Counted from the stretch's first letter, positions 14,716-33,000 are shown. The stretch is DNA of 64,000 nt from [Phialemoniopsis] sp. UDSM-2020 (GCA_018873225.1 JAEILZ010000003.1:3782001-3846000), one strand, 5' to 3'. Numbers and translations: made by a program. Notes: generated by a model from the sequence alone, not told the origin.

Positions 14716-17544
14716 TTATAGTATTATCTGCCACCGTACCTTCTTTACCTGCATCATAGCTAGGGTGGCCACTGGAAGGAACTGTTTGTCAACCAAACTG
14801 ATGTCACCACACTTGGACAGCAGTTCGTCAGCATAGAGTGAAAGGGTCCATCTCTGAGCCGGATCCAGATACCCAAGGATTGCTTGTGACTGGAGTTCTT
14901 GCAGACGGCTTTCAACATCCTTGCTCAAACTCACCTCAGTCTTGGCCGGCTTGCTGGTGAGATGGAGGTACGAGTCGTGGAAAGCAATACTTGTGGACTC
15001 CCGGAAGGCAGAAAACTCCTTGAGTGGCATGAAGGTGTCTAACTCTTGTGGTTTTATCGCTGTGTTTTGATGGAGGTCCTTCGTGGGATAGAGGTGGTGC
15101 AGGCGGCGCCGGAGCGCAGATTCAGGGGTCGTGTCGAAGGCTCTCTTTTGTGCCAGGTACTCGTTGCGCTCTTTTACAAGGTACTCGCGTAATACCTCTT
15201 CGGCGCTTTGAGTGATCTTATCGCGGATGAGGAACAAGGTTACAAACGGATTCCGTAAACCAAGGCCGCCAAGGTGCTCCGGTAGAAAGATGAAGGCATC
15301 GGGAATGTGCTCGACACCAAATCGTGACTCAATCATTTGCCTCACTGGACACCGCAAGATTAGTCTTGTCATGTTGGAACAGTAGGAATAAATGCATCAC
15401 CCCGCCCAGGACCTACAAAACACAACCACACTGCCCCCATTGTTACCAAAGAGGACATACTGCATCCGTTCATATGTTTTGAGAACGCTGTTGACGTGGG
15501 CGAGGCCGAGGCAATAGGCCGGTTCTCCGAAAGTATTGCCAAAGAACCTGCCGATGCAACTGTTCCAGGTCTGCACCCAAGATAGCACGCTCTGGCAAGC
15601 CGCCAGTTGCTTTCGTAGCTGCGTGATATGGGCATCCACCATGTCTTGGTCGATGAGCCACTCTCCGGTCGAGTGATCAAGCCGCAAAAAGCCCACAGTC
15701 ACCGGACCTGTAGGTAGCGACCTAACAACGCCGGCATCTCGCACCTTGTCCGGGGCAAGGTAGACCGATCCAGTCTTCCCGATGTTGAATTCAAGGCCAA
15801 AGACCTTTGCAAACGTCTGCATAGAGTGCCACGCTTCACTACAGACCAGAGGATCACCACACAGCCATATGTCATCGTGGAGACGATATAGAAGAATGCC
15901 GGTTTGCCGATTGACAGAGAGGTCCATGAAGAATAGGATCAGTTCGCCCAATAACTTTTCTGAGGCGTGAGCCATGGGTACGCCCCTTTTCCGGGCCCGG
16001 GGCCCAAGGGGAGGGCGGCCTTCATAGGCAAGGTCCAGGTTCAAAGGGGCCTCGAGGTATTTTGCAAAGAATGCGATCCATTCGTCTGGAAAGCCGACAT
16101 ACTCCATTACGGCGAATATTGTACTGTGCGGCAACCCTGTAGCGTACCACTGGAGGTCAGTCTGTATCATGGCGACGCTGTTGTCGAGTATCTCTTCGTC
16201 GCCATGAGATCTCCCACGAAGTCGATGGATCAACATCTCTGACGTGAGCTGCCGCAATAATTGCTGTTTGATTCCTGTTCCCGTCTTGGGCGGCTGAGTC
16301 TCCTGGTCGGCACTCGGGACCCTCGGAGGCTCGCTTTCGTCTTGATCGCCGTCATAACCGGCATCGCCCCGCTCGAAAAGCGTGGATTCGTCGTCGGGCA
16401 ACTGGCAGAGGAAGAAGTTCTCAACGTAGGACTCCTTTCTTTGCGACTCGACAGTCTTATAAGCAGTTGACATGGTGCCCAGGTAGTACTGTCGACGGTC
16501 CCGGTCAGCCTGGGACAGGGATGCGGAGCCACCCTGGTCCCATCGCCAGACGGACGAGGTGGTTATGAACTCCTTGAGGGCACTCTTGAGAATGTTGCAC
16601 AGTCGCACGCCGATGTACTGAACAAATATCATTTGCAGAATATCGTCGTCTGCCCAGATGCGGTATTTACCGTTTAGCTGTTGTCGGGGTAAGACCTTGA
16701 CACCGTCGCGACCCGCGTCCCAGGACCAGTGCTTCAGATCAGCGAAGCGCATGTTGAGAACGTCGGCAATCTCATCGAGCGCCAGGGAGTTGTCTAGAAA
16801 GTCTCGCAGGATCGTTTGCTTTTCGTCGGTAAGGAGATCCTCCGTCAGGAGACCTTTGATGCACCGGGTCAGAGACTCTCGGTCAAAGGGGGCAACGTTG
16901 GCGACGAGCGCAGATGTCTGCGTTCGGATACTGTCACGCAGCTCTTGGCGCGCCGCTTTGCTCTCCTCGTCGGGAAACTGAGCATCGAGGTAGGTATATA
17001 TCTCGGCACGGCTCGTCTGGAACGGGTTGAAGACGACGCCCTCAAACTTGTCGACAAGCTCACACAGTCGCTGTTTCTGCCGCTCGATCAGCTCAAAAGC
17101 GTCGTCTTCAGAGCTGTCAGGGATGGGCATGGCAGTGTCGAGTGCACCGCCAGAGAGCCCGGGGGCAGCGTCCATCCACTCGGTCAGGAGACGGGCATAG
17201 AGATCAGCGAGCCCAAGGCGCCGGCTTCTGATGTCCAGCTTGCAACGTAGCTGCCCCTGGAGGTCTCTAAGCGTAGATGCTGGAACGGACGCGTCATAGC
17301 GAGATTGGTCCAGCCAACGCTCGGTATTTTTAAAGGACGGATCAGCCGAAGCACGAGGGGAGAGTTCTCGGAAGCCTTCCAATAGACAGGCAAGACGATC
17401 CCGGTCATCGGTGCAGGCGGCAGCCCGGTCGAAGAATTGGCGTTTGCGAGCCTCATAGGATGCACGCTGCTTTTCGAGCTCGTGAATCTTGGTTTGCGTG
17501 ATGGACAGCAAGGTTTTGGACAGGACAGATGCGGTGGTAGCCAT
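14716..17544 (-). CDS. rvt: RVT: cellular reverse-transcriptase-related protein
   Basis: Predicted 918-residue protein from two exons (17,544-15,417 and 15,344-14,716). The intron (15,416-15,345; 72 nt, GTAGGT..CCAG) has an ACTAAT branch site. An RT palm can be followed: motif A with IQTDLQWYATGLP (Asp463), motif B with KRGVPMAHASEKLLG (about 518-532), and motif C with YRLHDDIWLCGD (Asp557-Asp558), then a motif-D-like EFNIGKTGS. The long N-terminal region before the palm begins with a coiled-coil-like stretch (about 20-50), and a C-terminal extension ends KKVRWQIIL. This layout, the single intron and the absence of endonuclease, RNase H, gag or LTRs match the rvt class of single-copy host genes described from Neurospora and other eukaryotes, not a retrotransposon. 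In-frame sequence is open upstream to 17,631; the Met at 17,544 (MATTASVLSK) is preferred. The GC content is normal although the stop is about 50 bp from the AT block. Alternative: a domesticated or decayed non-LTR element, which I consider less likely. Confidence 0.82.
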
Positions 17545-23255
<5,711 letters not shown>

Positions 23256-24577
23256 ACAGACTTGGATGTGAGGGACAGCGGGTAGCATACGGGAACGACG
23301 GGTTAGAGGGACCTTTTAGATATACAAGCCCAAAGTAGAAGTGATTTTGAGCCTGTCGCAGTCTCTGCTTCGGGTATATATTCAACGTGTCACATTAAAA
23401 GCCTCATAATTTTCGATTAAAAATATTTTGTGTGTATTGTTGCCAGTGGTCCTTGCTTCTGCAGCATTTCCCAAGTATCTATATATTTGTTGCGATGACT
23501 ACTACTACTACTACAAACATGAAGTTTTGGAGTTAATTCTATCCGCCGAATGCGAAACTTGGACGGTGTGTTGCGCGCTCATTATACTCGTATCAATCGT
23601 CAATGTAAAGGGAATTAATGATAACCAGAATGGCGCGAGGAAAAGGATAAGGTAATAACGCTGTGAGCATTGGTACCGGCGAACCCAAGGGCCAAGCACC
23701 GAGCCTGCTTGTTCATAACAAGGTGTACAAGCTTTAAAAAAAATTAGAAATTCCAAAGGCTGTGAAATTCCAAAGGCTGTGTGTCGTGATTGTTTTTGTC
23801 TAATCCATTTCAAGCCGTTTCTGCTCGCCTAACGAAAAAGGCACAACGCCAACCCGGTTCGTTCCACGCTGGGGGGTGAAAAATAGATGGCAGATTATTG
23901 TTGTACAAGGTGATTGAAAATTATATCGAAATTATGGACGGGTTGTGTCTGAGCACATGCGGATCTGTGTGTGTCTCGTCTCGATGATGAGGATGATCAC
24001 CGATGATGATGATAGTGATGATGCGTGGTGGGTATTGATTTGAGGAATGCCAAAGACCATTCGTCATAACCCAGTCGAAGGCACTGTTGAGGTAGGTTAG
24101 GTAGGTGAGGTACCTCGAGGTACACCGCCCCCCCCTCCCGGGAAGCCACCCAGCTTGCTCGAGCATCTTCTGGAAGGGCTGCCTGACGTCATGGAGAGGG
24201 GATGGAAAGACAGACCAAGGGTCGGCCGGGCAGGAAAGTGGGTCCGGTCTGACGCAAACACGAGCCAGTCGAGCCCGGTGATTGGTGGCTTTGGGGGGGG
24301 GATGAAAGCCCCACGACCCTTGGATTTTATCCCACCCGGGATGATCAGCCTGGACCCTGCATAACCTAGTGAAACCCATCCAGGATTGGATTGGGCACCA
24401 ACCACCAAAAAGGCGGACCCCGGACCCGCCAACGCCATCATGACGAGGGGTCCAGGACCCTGATTTTTTGGCGCTTTGTGCCCGGGCATCTGCCGTCCCT
24501 CTCGGATAGGTGCACCCAAAATGCCTGTTTGGGTTTCACTCTATCGGGGGACAGGCATCGATGGTCCATCCATTCGT
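23256..24577. other. Convergent 3' region between aro1 and the RPN4-like gene
   Basis: No convincing gene. It holds the terminators and 3' UTRs of two convergent genes. Visible items are A/T-rich stretches at 23,330-23,430 and 23,730-23,780, a short direct repeat of AATTCCAAAGGCTGTG at 23,750-23,781, and GATGAT-type simple sequence near 23,980-24,025. Short G-runs occur at 24,291-24,300. Confidence 0.5.
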
Positions 24578-26295
24578 TCAGCCGCTGGTCCCAGTGCGCC
24601 TCCTGTGCTTGCCTGGAAGATCGACCTCTGGGTGGCAGACGCGATAGTGCCTCGTCAGAGCATCGGCGCGGCTGAAAGTCTTCTCTTCGGTGCAGAGATC
24701 ACACCGCACCTTCTTCTTGCGCGCGTTGTGAATGGTATCCTCGTGTCGAGTCAGGTCGTATGGGCGCGAAAACACCGTGTTGCAAGACTTGCCTGTGCTC
24801 GGGTTGATGCGGTCGCACCGGTGGGGACCGGCCTGGCTGTTGAGTAGCCCCGAAGTCATACCCGCCGCCGTCGGCGACAGAGCTGTCTCGACATGTCGCG
24901 TAGCCCCCATGCTGTGAGCCTGCCTGTGCCCTTCCCTCTTGTGTTTCTGTAGCAAGGCCGGCGTCTCGAAGCGCAAGGTGCAGCCGTGATAGGTGCAGGT
25001 ATAAGTCCCGCCGTCGGCTTGCGTCCCAGAGGGCCGCTGCAAAGGTGGCTCGCCAAACCCAGATGACCCCGCCGACGAAGCCGACGATTCCGCCGAGTGG
25101 ACCCGGGGTGGCATCACGTTGGCGCTCGTAGCCTGGTGCATGGCAGCAAGGTTCGCACCGTTCTGCTGGCGCGGGTCTGCCACGAACGGGTACTGCTGCG
25201 TGATGGGGATGCCCGCCGAGAGCTGGCGCAGGTAGTCAAAGTTGGCCGTTGTACCGTTCAGAGCACTAGTATCGAACTGGTGAGCCGCGGTGGCGTGGGC
25301 CATGGCCTTGTTCACCTGTTCCTGGTCGAAGGAGGCCGTGTTTTGGTCGGGGAACAGCGAGTAGTTGGCTCCTTCGCCGTCTGCATCGTGAAACTCGAGC
25401 AGGGCGTCCTTGGGCGAGATGGTCTGGGGCGTGGACGTGTCCGAGTTGCGCGACATCTGCTGGCGCAGAGCCTGCGCGTCCTGCTCGGCCTTTCGTTGTT
25501 CCCGCAGCTGCTGTGCAGAGCCAAAGCGAACCTGCGAGGAGGACACGCCCGAGGTGCCAAAGTCGTGGCTCGGCGCCGGTGCCAACGGAGATCCGTGGCG
25601 GAAGGGCGACTTGTCTCTCGAGGCTGACGAGGCCGGCGAGTGAGCCGCGCTCAGGTGCTGGCTGTTGATGGCTTGCAGACGCTGGGCAAACATGTCGTTG
25701 TTTGGCGACAGCGGGATCTGTGCCTGCGATGGACACGCAGAAGTCAGAGTGAAGTTGGGGTTGTAGAGCTCATCGCTGTATATGTCCGTCATGGTACGGT
25801 CCAGCTTGGGGACAGTGTGGATGCCTGCGTCGTCATCAGAAGACGGGGGTGAGTAAGCAGCCAAATAGTAATCAAGCAGTGCGGAAGCCTCACCATGTTT
25901 TCGCCTCCTCTCGTCCTCTGTCTCGTGCAGCGTGGGCGTGGCAGGTGAGTCACTGGCGATGGAGCTCGCCACCGAGACCGGGCGGGATCGGTTAGTGGCG
26001 TTTCTCTGCTTGCCGTTGCTGTGCGATCCGACCAGTCCCGGGAAGGCTGCTGTAGACAGGGCCTCGGGATTGTATGCGGCGTAGTTGGCATAGAAGCTGT
26101 CGTGGCCGTTTGGGTTGAGCGACTTGGAGAAGTTCTGATAGAGCGAGTCGTCGTGGGAAGGCATGCCTTGGTGGTAGCCGTCGGCAGCCGAGTCGGTGAC
26201 GGCGATGTGGGGATTTGAGGTGTTGTGCGAGTAGGGTGAGGCTGGCCCGGCGGAGCCGAGGGATGACAACGAAGATTCACGCTGGTGAGAGACTC

Positions 26296-26332
<37 letters not shown>

Positions 26333-26749
26333 GGCCGCCGCCGACGACGACGACGACTTGTGCGCAAATTGCTGACCAGCCGGGAGCCAGGAGTCCCCCG
26401 AGGACATGAGATCGACTGTGTTCAACATGGAGCGGTGATCGAGACCAAAGTCTTGTTGTTGCTGTAACGAATCGGGCAGTCCCAGTCTGTAGTAAGAGGT
26501 AGGATCTTGCTGTTCCAGCCTGCGCGGAACGGCAGCGGCGCCTGATATGTTACTACTGCTGCTGCTGCTGAGTTGAGATCCTGTTCCTCCGAGGTTGTTG
26601 AGATGGAAAGAGAGCGGGTTCGTGGCCTGATTGGTAATGCTCTGGTTTGTTGGGTAGTAGTAGGAATCGAGCGATCGTTGCGGGAGTTGGTGTTGGCGTT
26701 GACTGCGATGGTGGAATAATGATTGTGATTGATTAGGGACGACCAACAT
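24578..26749 (-). CDS. rpn4: RPN4-like C2H2 zinc finger transcription factor
   Basis: Single-exon gene, 723 residues. The long N-terminal two thirds are disordered, rich in Ser, Gln and Asn, with a run of 12 Asn coded by a (TTG)n tract on the + strand (26,297-26,333) and nearby Ser and Ala runs. Three zinc fingers lie at the C-terminus: a first finger (Cys585, Cys590, His603, His608), a second with an extended loop between its cysteines (Cys645, Cys656, His669, His674; FSRPYDLTRHEDTIH) and a third (Cys683, Cys686, His700, His706; KTFSRADALTRHYRVCH). The paired fingers FSRPYDL..H / TFSRADAL..H resemble yeast Rpn4, the activator of proteasome genes through PACE elements (known of the family). 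Assignment to Rpn4 rests on those two fingers and is probable, not certain. It is nuclear by inference. A perfect PACE lies upstream of its own start. Confidence 0.7.
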
Positions 26750-26852
26750 TATCGATTTCGCTCGACTGCGGTCTGTGATGTTGGAAGTTTTTGGATTGTA
26801 ATCTTTGGACTGATTTTTGAGTTGTGGAGATGGGAAAGATCGAAAAGGTCAG

Positions 26853-26861
26853 GGTGGCAAA
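26853..26861 (+). promoter_or_regulatory. PACE-like element GGTGGCAAA
   Basis: Exact match to the 9-bp proteasome-associated control element bound by yeast Rpn4, 104 bp upstream of the start codon of the RPN4-like gene. It may lie in the promoter or the 5' leader. Its orientation is opposite to the gene. Confidence 0.5.
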
Positions 26862-27530
26862 TGTCGAGGTGTGATGTCGAGGACGATGACTTATATACGG
26901 GCATCTTGTGGCTTTGACCTTTGACGTGGGTGGTGGATCCCCAAGATCGATACCGGCCGGCCGTGTGGATACCCTGGGACGAGACACCCTTGTACAGCGG
27001 GTGGGTGGGGTGCTTTTTTTTCTTTCTCGCTCTCTTCTGTGCTCTGTGCTGCGCAGAGGCCTGGGCCGTTTTTTTCTTCTTTTCTGGGCGAGTCTTGTCC
27101 CCAACAAGTACCGCGCTAATCCCCATCCCGCAATCCCTGGCCTGCCCTGCAGCAGTACTTGGACGTACTTGGACGTACTTGGTGGTGGGTGGAACCAGCC
27201 AGAACAACCGGATCTCCTGCTCCCAAATGCATTTCGCATTTCACAAACTCACACTTCACTCACAAGGTAATGCTTGGGTAATCAAAGTCCGATGCAAATG
27301 CACTGCCCCTTTTACTCTGCTCTCTCCCTATCCCCCCTTTGCCGAGGCTTCATGCATAGAATATAGAAATGGCACTGGGAGGGAACACTCAAAGAATTGG
27401 TCAGCTGCCACACTACAGACAAAAGAACGAGTTCGAAGGACCACGTCCAGTTGAGTCATGTGCGCTGCCGAGCGACGCTACCCGCCCTGGCCTGGCAGCC
27501 TGGCTACCTCCCGTTCTCAATGGGCATCGT

Positions 27531-27560
27531 ATGGTATGGCATGGCATGGCATGGCATGGT
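27531..27560 (+). repeat. Pentamer tandem repeat ATGG(C/T) x6
   Basis: Six contiguous copies of ATGGC or ATGGT. They lie about 0.8 kb upstream of the RPN4-like start codon. Confidence 0.85.
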
Positions 27561-30023
27561 GCTCTCCGTGCTTGTTCCGTAGCAAAGCTGGGGCATCATC
27601 ATCCCCCCCCGGCCGTGGAATGGATCTCCGATCGGGTCACCCTTTTGCAAAGTCGAGGCTAGCTGGGTAGGTTGGTAGCTTACGTTCTAGGCTCTAGTTT
27701 GGCGTGAGGGTTGATGTTTGTAGCCGTCACCCTACGTCAAGCGACCGATCAATCTCCGTTTTCTGTCCCATGCATCCTCGAGCCTGTCAAGTCATGAAAC
27801 GGCCCAGTCTTGCCAGTCAAGCCACCTGAATCAAGCCCGACCATTACTTTACATCACCGGTTGCATCAGAACTTACCCAGACGGTGGTGCACCGTTCATC
27901 GTGGCCCCACCCGTCCGTCATTCCCCTCCATTTCCTCCATCCCCCTTCAGTAATCTAAGTACATGAGGCACACCGTACACTGAGTACGCCAAGGTATTCA
28001 TGCACCCGTCTTTTAGGCGGGTGCTCGGTCAGGCCACTGCGAAGAAGGAGAAGGGGGAAAGGGAAAAGGGGGGGAGAGTGTGGGCAAGCAATTCGGATAA
28101 GATCCGGCATGTATGCGGATTGGTCAAAGGGTTGAATTGATTTTGATGTGTGCAGAGAGAGGGGGACAAAAAAGTCTGAATGGTCCGGTCCGTCAATTCT
28201 GTCATTTGCATGCCTTTGCGATGCGTGGTGACGTCGTTTTCGTGCCGGGGGGGTTTTTGGGCGGGTCCTGGCCAAACAAACAGTTACGGTGCCGCACGAT
28301 ACCTTACCTACGCAAGATACGGTACCAGACGGGTACCTCCTCACAATCACAGCGAGTAAGTGCGCGTGCTCCTTGGCAAGCAGCCACAACATCCGAGGCT
28401 TTTTATCATGCTGTTTTTATCTAATGCTTCTTCTATTTGTCCGTACAGCGATACTTGGCCGATACCCCGGCAATTGTGGGGTGACTTTTACTTGTACAGC
28501 AGAAAAAGCGTGGTCGGATGGGTGGCCCCACTGCCAAACACGGGCAGGCGGGCCAGACGGGCTCGACAGGGCTCGACAGGGCTGGTCAGCAGGTTCAAAG
28601 TTTGAATTGCCCAATGCCCAATGCTGGGCTGTTCTAAAACCTTTTTCCTAGGTGCAGGAAGTAACGTTAATCATTCATTGACGGAGTTGACAGCACAGCC
28701 ACACCGACCGAGCGGAGTATCAATTGATACGCTTCCTCGAACGGCACGGTTGCACTACCGAGGCTTGTGAGGCACTCGAGGCTTGCTTACCAGGTTCCAG
28801 GCCCGCCGCCACAATGTCAGCCAGCTCCTGTCACCCACGCACGTATCCGTATTCCAGATCTACGGGTTCCTTTGTTATCATTATTATTGTACATGTATGA
28901 TTCTGACACTGACCCTGAACCCCACCTCGTCCCCGGCCGGCAAGCCGCGCGGCAGTCCAAGCGTATGTCCATACATTTTAACGAAGGGACCAGGCACGCA
29001 GGCTGAAGTATTGGTCGCGTGACCCTGCGCTGGGCTGAGTCCGGATCATCCATCCTATCCGAGGCGCAACGACAACAACAACGACGACGACGACGAGTCA
29101 CACTTGAGGCACCAGAGTGACTCAGCTCCGAACTCAACAATTCCAGAGAACCGGGTCAGGCGGGCCTCTAGGGCTGATGGTTCAGCATTTTGCATTTGCA
29201 TTTGCATCGAGGTACTAGGGAGGTAAGGTAGGCGGTGGAGTTTGGGGCGCGTGGCTTCTCCCGCAACGTTATCCACCAATTAGTGCACTTTCAACAACAA
29301 TCTCAGCAGGACTGGACTTTATCCGATTCAATTTCTTGGATGCTTGGCAGGGCTCGAAATAAACTCGGGTTCGCATTTACGTACAGCTCGTCGCGGACAA
29401 GAATGTTGGGCTGGATCGATCAATCAATTCAATTATACGCGGTGTCGCCGATAGGGCCGAGATCTACCCAGTTCGATTTTTTTTTTTCTATGCAGGCACA
29501 CACGCAGGAGGCCGCACCCGTACGGAGTAGACACCCCAGCCTGCCCAGGAACACACCTATCACAACCCGCCTTTGCTGTGCAGCGCCGGGGTTTGTGGGA
29601 CCTTCTAGAACCGCCATCCGAGCCTCGGAACCCACCTGAGTGGTGGACGATGCCGCCTGAACCCGCTTCGCCTTGCATTAGCTTGCATGTCTCGCATACC
29701 GGCGGTCCCGCAGTTCTTTAGACCCCGGCTCCGGGCGGGGTGTCTGTCCGTCCAACCTTGTTTCCATTCTCAATGTCAATACTTCAAGAATACAATGATG
29801 CTCATCAGTCATGGCTTTCGTATTTTTTCATCAGCGTCGCAGTCTACACAAGGACAATGCAGCCTGTTCCCGGCAGCCCGTCTGTCACCTCCCTTCCGCT
29901 CATCCTTCCTCCCTTACTATTTACTACGAGAAATGTACTATTTGTTTTGCGTCCCATAGCATGTGCCTTCTGCCACCCTTTCCTGTTGCAGGCATGGTCC
30001 GAATTTTCCCTTTCCTCTCTTGC

Positions 30024-33000
30024 TTAGATGATGATCAGCTGCCAAAAACGACGTGTCAGTCTTGTGCCCTGTATGTCTGTATCTTGTACTGGGGAATCAT
30101 GTGGTCCATACCTCGATCAGTTTCTCAGTCAGAGCGAAACACTGGCGGTCCTGGTCCTGAGAGCTGCTCGACGAGCACGACCTCCAGAGACCTCCGAATC
30201 CCATGTCGTCGAGGATCTCGTTCAAGACGCCGGGGTTCTCGAGAGCGGTCGAGAATTTCGGATTTGAACTCAATGTCTGCAGTAGCACATGCGCCGCCTG
30301 CAACGTCGGAGCATTCTGGCAATGCAACAGGATATCGTCGAGTATTGATATGATGGGACCACACCTGTTCAAGAGGAGGCGACGAGACGTCGCGCGGTCA
30401 GCCAATGATCCCTTACCAGAGATCGTATTTTCGGATTATATCAACTTACAAGTGCAGGACCACCGCGGGTCGGGCCGTGGCCAATCCGTTGAGCCATTCG
30501 AGGTATCTGTTCTGAGCTGCATCCTCCAAATACTGGAAGTCTACCAGCCCCATTGCCGTGTTGAGTAAGAGATCTTTATCTTTCATCAGGCTCAAGTCCT
30601 GCGCGGCTCGAATATCGGATATGCTGGTGGTACCAGGCGCGTCGACCCCAGCCAACCAAAGACTCTCCTTGAGCTCCTCCGGGTCGACTGCCCGAGCCAG
30701 GATCAGAGCCATGTAGGGCGAGCTGGCCAGGTCTTTGGTCTCCTGGTGCGTGTTTGACGGTAGCCAGCTCGACATCTCCAAGAAGGTCGATAGCACCCGC
30801 AACGCCGTGGCTTTACTGACCGAGTCCGACAGGCCGCGCAAAAGGCAAGCACACGCAGCGAAGTGAAAGCTCTCCACGCTGAAGTGGACCCCGTACACAT
30901 CGTCGAGCAGGAGAGCGGCGTCCTCGAGCTGGGCCCGGCCCTGCAGGAGTAGTGGCACCATCTTGTCCCCCTTCAGATCGGTCGTCGTGTTGATGTTGGT
31001 CATGACCGACTCCAGAAACATGGCGGTGCAGTTGAAGAGTTCCGACGGCACGAGACGAAGGAGAGACATGGCGAGCCAGAATAGCTGCAACCCATACCTC
31101 GAGGCCGAGGGGAGCTTGGCCATCATTCTCGATAGCGAGGTGACGATCGCCACGAGCATGTCGCTGTTGCTGTCCTCGCTGAACCGCCCGACGCTCTGGC
31201 GGAGCGCGACGAGCACTTGGTACAAGAGGTCGTCGTCGACCTCCTCTCGTGCCAGGCAGCCCATGACGGTAAAGGCTCTCGGCTGGATGGCCGGGTTGTT
31301 CTGGAATGCAGTGCTTGCCACCAGGCTCATCCACCGCGACCGCCACGCGTTTGCCATGTCTACCGACGGAGCAGCCACAGAGCATACCTCGAAGAGAATG
31401 CCCGCGAGGCTTTCGGTAGCCGCGAGCGTTGGGCCGGCGTCATGGTGCGTCGAGATGGACGCTCCGTCCCGCACGACGCTGTGCGAGCTCGACAGCATGT
31501 CGCTCCTCGACTCGGATAGTGAGTCGAGCGTGCCCCTGAGCTTACTCAGCCGCGTTTCGTCTAAAGCAAAAGACGTGCACGCGGCGTGGATGGAGTTGAT
31601 CAACAGTCGATGGACCAAGAACCGCACGTCGGGCGTGCCCGTGTTGGCAAGCATCGTCACGACGTGGAATATTTCCGGCAGGTAGAGTTGCGACTGGATG
31701 CCGCTGTCAAACGAGAGAGACACGCAGAATTGCAGGAGGATACAGATCTCGGGCCACACTGCGTTGTCCGGGAGGAACTTGGTCGGCCGGAGCGACGACC
31801 TGTTGAGCGCCTTTCGCAGCCGCGAGATCACTCTACCTCGCAGAGTGATGGTTCCAATAGCCGTCATGATCGAGGTCAAGACCTCCGTGTGTTCGTCATG
31901 AAGACCTATACTCAATGCCGTCTTGAAGACTTCCTCCGAGAGTATATCGAGCAACACCTCGTCGTGGTGGATGGCAGGCCATACGGTCTGTTCCAGAGTG
32001 AAGTTTAGCGATGGGTCGGACAAGGCTACGTCGATGAGCTTCCTGAACAGCGCGGCGATCTTCTCCCTGGCCTTTTCGGCCTCGCCTTCCGCTGCTAGCA
32101 TGTACGTTCGTAAACCTGGCAGCCATGGGGCCATGTAGGCCAAACTCAGAGGCTTCTGCTCCTCGGAGAAACTGTCCCATCCCACGAAAAACTCGTTCAG
32201 GAAGTCTAACGTGAGTTGAGGTTCGGACTGGGCTAGTCTTTTGCTCGTATTGATGATGAATTGCGATGGGTCGAGCGGTACAGAAATGTCTTGAATAAAC
32301 ACATTGTCAGCTTGGATATCGCGCCCGGCTCAAGGCTGCTTGGTAAGGGAAGTAGGTAGTTACCTTTTGTGCTCATCACGCTCGAGGCTGCAGAGAACTT
32401 GAATGCCCGACACAGGGCGCCCAAGAGGTTGTACGAGGAGAGCCTCAGCATGTGATCTTGGCTGGCGAGGTTGGTCAGTGCCAAGTTCAGAAGTGTCCCG
32501 GGCACATCTTGGGGTCGAATGAGCCGTTCGAATGACTTCATCGCTCTGGTGTCCTTTCCGTGTTTCACCTTGGCTCCGCGAATGGCTTGCAGGATATCGG
32601 CCTTCTTCGGACTCGTGAAGTACATCACGATCTTGCCATTGTCGGCCCTCAGACCAAAGGCCGAGTCGTCCTCTGTCTGTATGGAGGTTGGCGCCTCGTC
32701 GACATCCCCTAGGCGGAATATGTCGTTGACCGTCGTACTGAGCCGGAATCCCTGGTACACCTCTTGTTTTTTTGTTGTCGTTACCTGAACAAACTGACTG
32801 CCGACCTTGATGAGGACTTCGATCTTGCCCTTGGTCTTGGAAAGCCGCGTGATGGGTTGGAATACATATCTGGTGTCGGTCACCACGCTGATCGTCTCCT
32901 TGGGCAGGTGCAATTGACTGAGATGAAAGTGCGTCTGCAAGTCCTGCAGGCTGCCTATGAGGTGGTATTCGACATTCCGTGGGTTGAACACACTACTGTC

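Larger units (their letters stand above)
26750..30023. other. Long non-coding interval upstream of the RPN4-like gene
   Basis: About 3.3 kb without a supportable protein gene. Open frames here are short, lack family resemblance and have no codon bias that I can recognise. Sequence features: a T/C-rich tract at 27,016-27,085, a 10-bp repeat (GTACTTGGAC) at 27,155-27,180, a pentamer repeat (ATGGC) at 27,531-27,560, CAACAA/GACGAC simple sequence at 29,071-29,097, a TTTGCA hexamer repeat near 29,190-29,205, and a lone TGACTCA near 29,117. It must contain the promoter and leader of the RPN4-like gene and the terminator of the RasGAP gene. An unannotated non-coding RNA is possible but unsupported. 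Confidence 0.5.

Noticed and set aside
16816..17250. 144-codon plus-strand open frame opposite rvt
   Set aside because: It lies wholly inside the rvt coding exon on the opposite strand and resembles no family; it is a shadow of GC-rich coding sequence.
29100..29130. TGACTCA motif as a second CPC1 site
   Set aside because: It is more than 2 kb from the RPN4-like start and beyond the 3' end of the RasGAP gene, with no amino-acid gene nearby, so it is most likely chance.
27955..29639. Several 80-145 codon open frames in the long intergenic gap
   Set aside because: No family resemblance, no splice-consistent extension and repeat-rich composition; none could be supported as a gene.
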